Shown here in pieces: positions 52,494 to 60,235 of a stretch of 64,000 bases of DNA (position 1 is the stretch's first letter; each line of letters opens with the position of its first letter). The notes under the pieces were generated by a model. That model ran no database searches. It worked only from the letters and a program-made list of their open reading frames with translations, and had not been told where the DNA came from. Position numbers and translations under genes: made by a program. Source of the DNA: UBA6059 sp040222235 (GTDB lineage Bacteria; Bacteroidota; Bacteroidia; Cytophagales; Cyclobacteriaceae); contig JAVKDO010000071.1 in NCBI GenBank assembly GCA_040222235.1, forward strand, positions 1-64,000, given 5' to 3'.

Positions 52494-53213
52494 CTAATGA
52501 ATGGCAAACTCAGATAATTTTTGATAATAAGGCAAGGCTTCCTCATAAAGTGGTCGGCAGTGATCTGGTAAATCTCTCGTGCTTGATTCCCTCCTTGCAA
52601 AGCCAGTCGAGCTATGCACACCTTTGTACCAATATTTGGCCCAGGTGCCGTCTTCAGGACGGGCCCCTGCAGTCCAAGAGGCCATTGACATGTCTATTGG
52701 CAATTCCAACGCCTCACATAGCTTTGGTAGCATCAGCTCTGGATCAGCCAATAGATCGCCTGAGTCCAATACGACGGGTGGCTTTCCGTTCGTCTGGCTG
52801 ATCTCCTTGAAGAGTTCCCACTCCTTAGCCAAACCAATATCCTGCATTGTAGGTGTATGGATGACCTCTGCAAAGGATGCAATCAACTGATGAGGATCTC
52901 TTATCAGAAAAAGGTTGGTCACCCGATCCAAAAAACTCAAATCCATGTCAATCAAGTGGTGCGCCATATCCTTCAAAAAAAGTACAGGCGTCCTGTCAAA
53001 GTCGAAAAACGATTGCTGGATATTAGTCGTATTGGTGGACATGGATTGGATGGTCTCCTCTCTACCCGGATGATCAATTCCCGTCGACACGAGATAATGT
53101 GCATAGAAAGGTTCATCGATCACTGAAGCATCCTCGCGCTGTGCAAAAGAATACATCAAAGCCGTCGAAAGATTTCTTGGTCCAGAAATAAGATGAATGA
53201 TTTTTTGTGTCAT
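52494..53213 (-). CDS. sulfotransferase-family P-loop protein
   Basis: A 239-residue protein starting MTQKIIHLISGPRN (ATG 53213). A longer frame to 53246 lacks support. The segment LISGPRNLSTALMYSFAQRE forms the PAPS-binding P-loop (5'-PSB type), and LFLIRDPHQLIASF is the 3'-phosphate-binding motif; both are sulfotransferase hallmarks. C-terminal KYWYKGVHSSTGF is also usual. It is a soluble protein with no signal peptide. It precedes the class IV aminotransferase by 9 bases. Whether it transfers sulfate is not shown. Confidence 0.82.
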   Translation of the reverse strand: MTQKIIHLISGPRNLSTALMYSFAQREDASVIDEPFYAHYLVSTGIDHPGREETIQSMSTNTTNIQQSFFDFDRTPVLFLKDMAHHLIDMDLSFLDRVTNLFLIRDPHQLIASFAEVIHTPTMQDIGLAKEWELFKEISQTNGKPPVVLDSGDLLADPELMLPKLCEALELPIDMSMASWTAGARPEDGTWAKYWYKGVHSSTGFARRESSTRDLPDHCRPLYEEALPYYQKLSEFAIH

Positions 53214-53637
53214 GCGACCAATGATCGTTGTTCTTATTGCATTCAAAGTAAGAAATTTCTAGCGAGAATAGCCCAGTCAACTCATTTGTAGAAATGTTCT
53301 CAAACCTGAGAAGTTTGACAATGATTATCAAGGCAAAAAACACCCCCTATAGTCTCCTCCAATGCTTTTAAGCTAATCAAATTTCTCTCCCACCTCTCCT
53401 TAACCCTCTCAGCAAGAGGGATAGTCGGCGTTTAACTCAATAGCATTGTAGTCTCGATATTCCGCTTTGATTTTATGCTCCTACCGGAAATGTAAAGCCG
53501 TGCATTCTACTTTATTGATTGGCTGTTTCTCACTAAATTCACCACACGGAAATCGAATCGTTTTGGAAGTGCTCAATCGACACCACGGTTCCATTTTCCG
53601 GTAGGAAATCAACACAGAATAACTAAAATAGATAGCG
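53214..53637. other. 424-base intergenic region between the sulfotransferase gene and fumC
   Basis: No gene fits. It holds a small hairpin CCCTCT / AGAGGG (53404-53420) and two facing copies of the decamer TTCCGGTAGG (minus strand at 53480-53489, plus strand at 53596-53605) that form a 12-base inverted repeat spanning about 125 bases. No clear promoter for fumC was found. Confidence 0.5.
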
Positions 53638-55038
53638 ATGGATATCAGGATCGAAAAAGACACGATGGGTAATGTAGAAGTGCCTGCGGATAAGTATTGG
53701 GGTGCTCAGACGCAGCGTTCGCGGGATAACTTCAAGATCGGCGGGGAGCACATGAAGATGCCCATGGAAATCATCCGTGCCTTTGCTATCCTAAAAAAGT
53801 CTGCCGCAGAGACTAATCAGGCCCTTGGTATGCTGTCCAAGGACAAATCTGATCTCATTGGACAGGTATGTGATGAGATCTTAGCAGGAAAACTTGATGA
53901 CCAGTTCCCACTGGTGATATGGCAGACAGGAAGCGGTACTCAGTCCAACATGAATGTCAACGAGGTAGTGGCCAATCGTGCGCATGTAATTCATGGTGGT
54001 GATTTGACTGATGAGAAGAAATTTATACATCCCAATGATGACGTGAACAAGTCACAATCTTCCAACGATACCTTCCCAACCGCCATGCACATATCTGGCT
54101 ACAAGATGATCGTCGAGCATACCATCCCCAAGGTACAGCTGCTTAGAGATACCTTGGATGCCAAAGCCAAGAAGTTTAAGGATGTGGTAAAGATCGGTCG
54201 TACGCACTTCATGGATGCCACGCCACTAACCCTTGGGATGGAGTTCAGCGGGTATGTGGCTCAGCTTGACCATGGTTTGAAGGCGTTACGCAATACATTG
54301 GATCACTTATCAGAATTGGCGCTGGGCGGTACTGCAGTAGGTACTGGCCTAAATACACCTGAAGGATATGCTGAGTTGGTCGCTGAAAAAATTGCCGGGC
54401 ATGCAGGTCATCCATTTGTAACGGCTCCCAATAAGTTCGAATCATTGGCGGCACATGATGCAGTGGTAGAAAGCTCCGGCGCACTAAAGCAGCTAGCAGT
54501 GAGCTTGATGAAAATAGGTAACGACGTACGAATGTTGGCCTCCGGCCCAAGGTGTGGCATAGGTGAAATCATTATACCTGAGAACGAGCCCGGGTCATCA
54601 ATTATGCCTGGAAAGGTGAATCCTACCCAATGTGAAGCTTTGACTATGGTATGTGCTCAAGTAGTTGGAAATGATGTAGCTGTAAGTCTCGGAGGCATGA
54701 ACGGGCACTTCGAATTGAACGTATTCAAGCCAGTCATGATCTACAACTTACTCACGTCTGCCAGGTTGATTGGAGATGCTTGTCAGTCTTTCAATGACAA
54801 CTGTGCGGTAGGTATAGAGCCAAACGCGCCGGTAATAAAGGAGAAGCTTGAAAAATCATTGATGCTTGTTACAGCGCTTAATACCCACATTGGCTATGAG
54901 AATGCTGCTAAGATTGCCAAGAAAGCACATAAAGAAGGAACTACTCTCCGCGAGGCGGCCATTGCACTAGATCTTCTTACAAATGAACAATTTGACGAGT
55001 GGGTAGTGCCAGAAAAAATGATTGGTAGCTTAAAATAG
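53638..55038 (+). CDS. fumC: class II fumarate hydratase
   Basis: Interconverts fumarate and malate in the TCA cycle; iron-independent homotetramer in the cytoplasm. It has 466 residues. Segments include PADKYWGAQTQRSRDNF, LVIWQTGSGTQSNMNVNEV and KSQSSNDTFPTAMH. Catalytic TPLTLGMEFSGY follows, and the signature loop GSSIMPGKVNPTQCEA identifies the fumarase/aspartase superfamily. The QTGSGTQSNMN and SSNDTFPTAM segments favour FumC over aspartase. The gene is followed by a SPOR protein gene 84 bases later. Confidence 0.97.
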   Translation: MDIRIEKDTMGNVEVPADKYWGAQTQRSRDNFKIGGEHMKMPMEIIRAFAILKKSAAETNQALGMLSKDKSDLIGQVCDEILAGKLDDQFPLVIWQTGSGTQSNMNVNEVVANRAHVIHGGDLTDEKKFIHPNDDVNKSQSSNDTFPTAMHISGYKMIVEHTIPKVQLLRDTLDAKAKKFKDVVKIGRTHFMDATPLTLGMEFSGYVAQLDHGLKALRNTLDHLSELALGGTAVGTGLNTPEGYAELVAEKIAGHAGHPFVTAPNKFESLAAHDAVVESSGALKQLAVSLMKIGNDVRMLASGPRCGIGEIIIPENEPGSSIMPGKVNPTQCEALTMVCAQVVGNDVAVSLGGMNGHFELNVFKPVMIYNLLTSARLIGDACQSFNDNCAVGIEPNAPVIKEKLEKSLMLVTALNTHIGYENAAKIAKKAHKEGTTLREAAIALDLLTNEQFDEWVVPEKMIGSLK

Positions 55039-55122
55039 TGCAATTGTCTTTGCAGCCCAGATTTGATTTAAATCAAGTTCTTTTATAGCTTTAGCCAGAT
55101 TATATTCTAAAAAACTAATACC

Positions 55123-55722
55123 ATGAAACGAATAGCCATTGTTCTTACCGCTGCAATCTGCTTGATTGGCGTAGTAGAAGTCAACGCGCAGATGTCCAAA
55201 GCTGAGATGAAGGAATGGAAAAAGCGTATAAAGCAGCTTCAACCTGAGCAATACAAAAACCTTCTAGACGAGAACAAGGCCATGAAGGCTGAAGCTGCCG
55301 AGCTAGAAGATAGAGCAGAGACCGCAGAGGCTGAGTCAGATGAGAAAGAGGCTCGGGTAAAAGAGCTTCAAACACAGGTACAAAACATGAGAAGTGAAGT
55401 AGCCGCTGCTAAAGAGGAATCTCAGAAAGCTGTCGCTCAGCAGGGTGCTGTTGTTGGGACTGATGGTGTAGTCTTCAAAGTGCAGATCGGTGCTTTCACC
55501 AAGAAAGAAGATCTGACTAAGTACTCTGCTAACAACGCTAACTTTGATGCAGAGAGTAACGACGGGGTTCAAAAGTTTACCATTGGTGCTTTTCGCGACT
55601 ATTGGGAAGCTGACACATTCAAGAAATATCTGCGACAAATGGGCGTGAAAGACGCCTGGATTGTGAGCTTCAAGGATGGTACGAGGGTGCCGATCAAGGA
55701 CGTGCTTGAAGGCATAATTTAG
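55123..55722 (+). CDS. exported coiled-coil SPOR-domain protein
   Basis: A 199-residue protein: signal peptide (1-23, ending NAQ), a Lys/Glu/Ala coiled coil (about 25-105), and a C-terminal SPOR-like domain (VFKVQIGAFTKKEDLTKY, FTIGAFRDYWEADTFKKYLR). SPOR domains bind denuded glycan strands at division or remodelling sites. It follows fumC by 84 bases and ends 22 bases before its own terminator. No partner is encoded beside it. Confidence 0.88.
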   Translation: MKRIAIVLTAAICLIGVVEVNAQMSKAEMKEWKKRIKQLQPEQYKNLLDENKAMKAEAAELEDRAETAEAESDEKEARVKELQTQVQNMRSEVAAAKEESQKAVAQQGAVVGTDGVVFKVQIGAFTKKEDLTKYSANNANFDAESNDGVQKFTIGAFRDYWEADTFKKYLRQMGVKDAWIVSFKDGTRVPIKDVLEGII

Positions 55723-55744
55723 AAGAAATTGATTTCTACTTAAG

Positions 55745-55773
55745 ACCCCTGCCCATCTAGGCTGGGGTTTTTT
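55745..55773 (+). terminator. terminator after the SPOR-domain gene
   Basis: The stem ACCCCTGCC / GGCTGGGGT (55745-55753 with 55760-55768) has one T-T mismatch, a six-base loop and a following T run. It ends just before the map gene, separating the two transcripts. Confidence 0.8.
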
Positions 55774-55804
55774 ATTTTATGAGCATCATTCAAGACCTTT
55801 TTGC

Positions 55805-55812
55805 TAGTTTTG
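55805..55812 (+). promoter_or_regulatory. -7 promoter element of map
   Basis: TAGTTTTG fits TAnnTTTG and lies 20 bases before ATG 55833. Because it would fall inside a longer reading frame starting at 55779, it supports the shorter map start. No TTG is seen at the usual -33 position. Confidence 0.45.
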
Positions 55813-55832
55813 CACCTTTTGCAAAGAAGTAT

Positions 55833-56615
55833 ATGATACAGTACAAGAGTAAAGAGGAAATTGAACTAATGAGGGAAAGCGCTCAGCTCGTCTCCAAGTG
55901 TCTAGGTGAACTTGCACCACTAGTGAAGCCTGGCGTCACTCCTCTTGACCTTGATAAGGTAGCTGAAGAGTACATTCGTGATCACGACGCTGTACCTGGG
56001 TTTCTTGGCTTGTATGATTTCCCTAATTCGCTTTGTATTTCTGTAAATGAGCAAGTGGTTCATGGTATCCCTACTAATAAGGCACTAAAAGAAGGAGATA
56101 TTATATCTGTTGACTGTGGCTCCCTTAAAAATGGTTTTTACGGAGACCAAGCCTACACATTTGCGGTAGGTGAAGTAAGCCCCGAAATAGATCAGCTGCT
56201 CAGGGTGACTAAAGAAAGTCTGATGCTCGGTATCGAGCAAGTAAAAACAGGTAATCGAATCGGTGACGTGAGCTTCGCGATACAGCAGCATGCTGAGAAG
56301 TATGGCTATGGTGTAGTGCGGGAGCTCGTTGGTCACGGTCTTGGTCGCAAGATGCATGAGTCTCCAGAAGTGCCTAACTACGGCAAAAGAGGAAGAGGCC
56401 CAATGATCAAAAATGGCCTGGTCATCGCTATTGAACCGATGATCAACCTTGGTACCAAGCGTATCAACCAACTCAATGACGGCTGGACGATCATCACCTC
56501 AGATCGAAAGCCTTCAGCACATTATGAGCATGACGTGGCTATCGTCGATGGTAAAGCTGATGTGCTGACCACCTTTGAATACGTGGAAGAGGCACTACAC
56601 GCAATCGTCCACTAG
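55833..56615 (+). CDS. map: methionine aminopeptidase, type I
   Basis: Removes the initiator methionine from nascent proteins, using two metal ions. The start is taken at ATG 55833 (MIQYKSKEEIELMRESA), 260 residues. An upstream ATG at 55779 adds 18 hydrophobic residues but would include the terminator-proximal promoter element. The five metal ligands are visible in the family order: D in SVDCGSLKNGFYGD (two Asp), H in VGHGLGRKMHE, E in IAIEPMI and E in AHYEHDVAI-type context. It converges with the VOC gene, overlapping by 4 bases. Confidence 0.95.
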   Translation: MIQYKSKEEIELMRESAQLVSKCLGELAPLVKPGVTPLDLDKVAEEYIRDHDAVPGFLGLYDFPNSLCISVNEQVVHGIPTNKALKEGDIISVDCGSLKNGFYGDQAYTFAVGEVSPEIDQLLRVTKESLMLGIEQVKTGNRIGDVSFAIQQHAEKYGYGVVRELVGHGLGRKMHESPEVPNYGKRGRGPMIKNGLVIAIEPMINLGTKRINQLNDGWTIITSDRKPSAHYEHDVAIVDGKADVLTTFEYVEEALHAIVH

Positions 56616-57001
56616 TCCCACATTCCGGTAGGTACAATCTCCAGCACATGACCATCAGGGTCATAAAAGTAGACCGACTCGTACTTTGTCCCCCATGGCT
56701 CAGTATGGATGAGTTCTATTCCAGCATCTAACAACTCCTGCTTAGATGGGTCACAACTGCGCTTTGGTACCTCCAGCGCTATGTGCTGTCGCCCAATCGC
56801 ATAATGCGGTGGCAGGTTTTTCTCCATAATGGTCGCCTTGTTGAGGAAGCATAGCAATACCGACTCGCCACAACGGAAAAAAATATGGCGTCCTTCCACT
56901 TTGGAAATGACGGGCAACTTGAGCAAGACATGGTAGAACTGCTCGGACTTATCAATGTCCTCTACGTACAGACAAGTCTCCTTAATCTGTGTGAACTTCA
57001 T
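56612..57001 (-). CDS. VOC (glyoxalase/bleomycin-resistance) fold protein
   Basis: A 129-residue single VOC domain: TCLYVEDIDKSEQFYHVLL at the start, HIALEVPK in the middle, and the end SVYFYDPDGHVLEIVPTGMW with a typical metal-ligand glutamate in HVLEIV. The family includes dioxygenases, isomerases and fosfomycin- or bleomycin-resistance proteins; the exact activity cannot be read from sequence. It is encoded alone, opposite map. Confidence 0.88.
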   Translation of the reverse strand: MKFTQIKETCLYVEDIDKSEQFYHVLLKLPVISKVEGRHIFFRCGESVLLCFLNKATIMEKNLPPHYAIGRQHIALEVPKRSCDPSKQELLDAGIELIHTEPWGTKYESVYFYDPDGHVLEIVPTGMWD

Positions 57002-57051
57002 TTTGACTATATCATGGTACGACTATGTGATGATTATTTTAAATAAACTTA

Positions 57052-57300
57052 TCACACTTTTACCTGAGCCACCTTCTTTTCAGAATCGCGGGTGCTGTTT
57101 TCGTTAATTAGGTCAAAATATTTAAAAAAAGTACCCTTATCAATCAATTTGGTAGAATGACCGCTACCCCACTTCGGAGAAACCTCGAAAAATCCGTTGA
57201 ATGCTCTTCCGGTATACTCCTTCTCTTCAGTATAGCCATCTAGTCCCGCACTTCCGTTAGGCGACTTCAAACACTTATATATTATTTTATACTTGTCCAT
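57052..57300 (-). CDS. small protein of unknown function
   Basis: An 82-residue, soluble, mildly charged protein (MDKYKIIYKCLKSPNGSAG ... EYTGRAFNGFFEVSPKWGSG). It contains several aromatic and Gly residues and ends in a Lys/Glu tail. No family is recognised. A full Bacteroidota promoter directly upstream is good evidence that it is a real gene. It is separated by 50 bases from the VOC gene downstream, which may be cotranscribed. Confidence 0.7.
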   Translation of the reverse strand: MDKYKIIYKCLKSPNGSAGLDGYTEEKEYTGRAFNGFFEVSPKWGSGHSTKLIDKGTFFKYFDLINENSTRDSEKKVAQVKV

Positions 57301-57320
57301 TACTAGAAAAATTCAGGGCG

Positions 57321-57350
57321 CAAAGATAAAGCTAATGTCAGTCGCATCAA
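57321..57350 (-). promoter_or_regulatory. promoter of the small unknown gene
   Basis: On the minus strand TTG (57350-57348), a 19-base gap, then TATCTTTG (57328-57321) match TTG-N19-TAnnTTTG exactly, 20 bases before the start codon at 57300. Confidence 0.7.
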
Positions 57351-57542
57351 GCAATTAGTTACGAATCTCACGTAGTTCTTTTCGTACCCGAAATCAATCT
57401 TCAAAGCCCATATCGGTAGATTTCTACTTAAAATCACGGTTTAGCTGCTTCGCAAACGTTGGCAGATTCAACGAGGCGCTGAGACACTTATTCTTTATCG
57501 ATCAAAAAGAATTTTGTAAAGCAGATTGCACGTTTAGATTCT

Positions 57543-57550
57543 TACATTTG
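57543..57550 (+). promoter_or_regulatory. -7 promoter element directly before the CLC gene
   Basis: TACATTTG fits TAnnTTTG and ends 5 bases before ATG 57556, implying a leaderless or near-leaderless message. A TTG is present at 14 rather than 19 bases upstream. Confidence 0.4.
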
Positions 57551-57555
57551 CCGAC

Positions 57556-59331
57556 ATGCAGAAGAGTAGCCTGCTATTAAAGTTCCTTACCTGGAGGCTG
57601 AAACACGTCAGCGAAGACAATTTTATACTGGTCGTCAGTAGCCTTGTAGGTATCATAGCAGGCTTTGCGGCTGTTACCCTGAAGACGACTGTCCACTTCA
57701 TTCAAGGGGCTTTAGCCACTAATCTGGATGTTACAGGAGTCAACTACCTTTATCTTGGCTATCCCCTAGTAGGGATTTTGCTCACGGTGATTCTCGCCAA
57801 ATACATTCTCAAGGAGCAATTGGGTCATGGGATCACGAGTATTCTCTATAGTATTTCTAAGCGCTCCGGTATCATCGCTAGGAGTAAGATGTACTCGCGA
57901 ATGCTCACCAGTGCGATTACAGTAGGCTTTGGTGGGTCTGTAGGGCTGGAGGCCCCTATCGTCGTGACAGGCTCTGCCATAGGCTCCAATCTCGGTCGTC
58001 TTGTACATCTGAACTATAAACGCAGGACACTACTCATAGCTTGTGGCTCTGCGGGTGCCATATCTGCCATATTCAACTCTCCAGTGGCTGGTGTCATTTT
58101 CGCGGTAGAGGTCATCCTCACAGACATTACGGTATCCCAGTTCATCCCAATATTAATTGCCTCCGTATCCGGATCGATCATATCACTTACGCTGCTCGGT
58201 GATGAAAGTCTGTTTTCTTTCACACTGCATGACAGTTTTGAGGCCATTCATGTGCCCTACTACCTATTGTTGGGACTAATGTGCGGCTTGGTCTCTCTCT
58301 ATTTTACCCGGTTGACCATTTTCATTGAGAACAAACTCCTAGCCATTGAGAATGATATAAAAAGGGCATTAATAGGCGGTGTTTTGTTGGCGGTCATCAT
58401 CTTATCCTTTCCTCCAATCTACGGGGAGGGGTATGATACCATTAGAGCATTGATCAACGGTAATGAAGAAAGTATTTTCAGGACTTCATTTTTCTACCAG
58501 TACAGTGGTCAAGTCGGGGTGGTGATCATCTTTATTTTGGCCATAGTGCTTATCAAGCCAATAGCCTCAGCTATTACCATAGGTGCAGGAGGTAGCGGTG
58601 GGATATTTGCTCCATCATTATTCCTTGGTGCGGTCACGGGCTATCTTTTTTCTAGAGTCACTAACCTCATTTTTCCTGACGCGACTAGTACCAGCAACTT
58701 TACGCTTGTTGGCATGTGCGGAGTAATGAGTGGGGTGCTCCATGCGCCTCTGACTGCTATCTTCTTAATCGCAGAAATCACCCAGGGCTACACGCTGTTT
58801 TTACCACTAATGTTAGTCAGTGCCATTTCTTTTACGACCATCTCGTACTTTGAAAAGCACTCACTCTACACTAAGCATCTGATAGAGCGAGGAGATCTAA
58901 TCCAGCATGATAAAGACAGGCAAGTACTTAGCCTAATTAACCTACCGAAAATCGTAGAGAAAGACCTGTTGACCATCGACCCAGAAGCCACTCTAGGGGA
59001 CTTGGTAAAGCTCGTTCAAAAGTCTAAGCGGAATATCTTCCCTGTTGTCAATGAAGAAAGAGAGCTCCGAGGGATTGTTACACTCGATGACATCAGAGAG
59101 ATGATGTTTAACGAGGAGGCAAGGCAAAACATCATCGTTCGCTCAATAATGACCATTCCGCCTTCAAGCGTATCCTCCAAGGAAAAAATGCAATCGGTCA
59201 TGAATAAATTTGAGGTAACACAGGCCTGGAACCTGCCAGTCATCGATGATGGTAAATATGTAGGGTTTGTATCCAAATCACGAATATTCAACGCCTATCG
59301 CACCAATTTAAAGCGACAAGCTATCTCCTAA
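57556..59331 (+). CDS. CLC family chloride channel/transporter with CBS pair
   Basis: A 591-residue CLC protein with a membrane domain (about 22-430) and two C-terminal CBS domains (about 455-585, MTIPPSSVSSKEKM and LRGIVTLDDIREMM). The gating glutamate is kept: E132 in GGSVGLEAPIV. The first ion-binding motif reads GHGIT (90-94) instead of GSGIP, and at the internal proton-site region AVEVI (E185, V186) the second glutamate of CLC-ec1 is replaced by Val. Proton coupling may therefore differ. The third motif GSGGIFAPSLFLGA is intact. Adenine-nucleotide regulation through CBS is plausible. Confidence 0.93.
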   Translation: MQKSSLLLKFLTWRLKHVSEDNFILVVSSLVGIIAGFAAVTLKTTVHFIQGALATNLDVTGVNYLYLGYPLVGILLTVILAKYILKEQLGHGITSILYSISKRSGIIARSKMYSRMLTSAITVGFGGSVGLEAPIVVTGSAIGSNLGRLVHLNYKRRTLLIACGSAGAISAIFNSPVAGVIFAVEVILTDITVSQFIPILIASVSGSIISLTLLGDESLFSFTLHDSFEAIHVPYYLLLGLMCGLVSLYFTRLTIFIENKLLAIENDIKRALIGGVLLAVIILSFPPIYGEGYDTIRALINGNEESIFRTSFFYQYSGQVGVVIIFILAIVLIKPIASAITIGAGGSGGIFAPSLFLGAVTGYLFSRVTNLIFPDATSTSNFTLVGMCGVMSGVLHAPLTAIFLIAEITQGYTLFLPLMLVSAISFTTISYFEKHSLYTKHLIERGDLIQHDKDRQVLSLINLPKIVEKDLLTIDPEATLGDLVKLVQKSKRNIFPVVNEERELRGIVTLDDIREMMFNEEARQNIIVRSIMTIPPSSVSSKEKMQSVMNKFEVTQAWNLPVIDDGKYVGFVSKSRIFNAYRTNLKRQAIS

Positions 59332-59800
59332 GGTGATATCCTCAAGTCGCTGATTTTCAAGGTGATTAGTGCCCTCATTTAAAGTTATCCACAGGGTCTG
59401 AAAATGAAAGACTTCCTCTAAGTGGTTGATTTTCAATATTATATGGACTGACCACCAAAATCTGTGGATAAGTGTACCTGAATGTGGAAAAAGCCCGATT
59501 TCCAAAGGTCATTGGATTTGATGCGGCTTTTTTGGCGTGCAAAGCTTTGCACATCTTTTAGGGATCATTACTAAAGAGTAGCGTTTAGTCCGGTTAAATT
59601 ACATATTACCAAAATGTTAAACCGTAATCCTTCATATAGGCATTTTACCTATGTATGACTTGGATAAGTACAATTGTCCGCTTTTCTAGTATTTTAGCAT
59701 CACCCGTAATAAGGTAGTACATCTATCATTGACACTTGCATAGATTGTTTTCTCACTTCTGCTTAATTTGCGCAAGCACACTAGCAAAATCTAGACCCCT
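59332..59800. other. 469-base intergenic region with DnaA-box-like sites and palindromes
   Basis: No gene fits. It holds TTATCCACA at 59385-59393 (plus) and 59463-59471 (minus), plus the near-match TTTTCCACA at 59483-59491 (minus), all DnaA-box-like. It also has two copies of TGATTTTCAA, a terminator-like stem AAAAAGCC...GGCTTTTTT (about 59487-59531) and a perfect 16-base palindrome GTGCAAAGCTTTGCAC at 59537-59552. The rest is AT-rich. Confidence 0.6.
59385..59491. promoter_or_regulatory. cluster of DnaA-box-like sites
   Basis: Two perfect TTATCCACA sites in opposite orientation, about 70 bases apart, and one variant TTTTCCACA. Such clusters mark replication origins or DnaA-titration sites. 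No dnaA or rnpA/rpmH genes are in the window, and gene orientation around it does not show an origin-like switch. Confidence 0.4.
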
Positions 59801-60235
59801 TTGAAACGTCATCCAGCACTGATATCCATTTCACGAGAGCATCATCAACTACTTTTACTAGCGCAGTTACTGAAAAAAGATGCCCCTGCCTACAAAGGCA
59901 TGCCGACGAACCTGGAAGGCAAGGCTAAGTACGCAGAAAACATCTGGGATAGTCTATTCAAACAGCACATTGAACTTGAAGAAAAAGTGCTTTATCCAAT
60001 GGTTTTCAGCTACGCTTCTTCGCTTTCAGATCTCATCAATGAGCTACAGAAAGAACATGAAGAGATAGCGATTGCTTTCAAGAATTTAAGCCCTGAAAGT
60101 GAGGGGTTGGATAGACTAGGAAAACTGATTGAAGGACATGTTCGAAAGGAAGAGCGCGTGCTATTTCAGCAAGCTCAGGAGCTGCTGACCGAGGAGCAGC
60201 TGCATCAACTTAAGACATTACTTTCAGTAGGCTAA
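59801..60235 (+). CDS. hemerythrin-like (HHE domain) protein
   Basis: A 144-residue helical protein starting with TTG at 59801 (MKRHPALISISREHHQLLL). No nearby ATG gives this conserved opening. The His/Glu spacing REHHQ, FKQHIELEEKVLYP, LQKEHEEI and EGHVRKEERVLFQ fits a hemerythrin-like four-helix bundle that may bind a di-iron centre. The role could be oxygen or NO sensing or iron repair. The last 26 bases overlap the converging GH3 gene. Confidence 0.85.
   Translation: MKRHPALISISREHHQLLLLAQLLKKDAPAYKGMPTNLEGKAKYAENIWDSLFKQHIELEEKVLYPMVFSYASSLSDLINELQKEHEEIAIAFKNLSPESEGLDRLGKLIEGHVRKEERVLFQQAQELLTEEQLHQLKTLLSVG

Noticed and set aside
55779..55832. Upstream ATG for map
   Set aside because: A -7 promoter element lies inside this stretch, and the conserved map N-terminus begins at 55833.
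59332..59800. A confident oriC call
   Set aside because: Only three boxes, no dnaA neighbourhood, and gene orientation on both sides does not support divergent replication.
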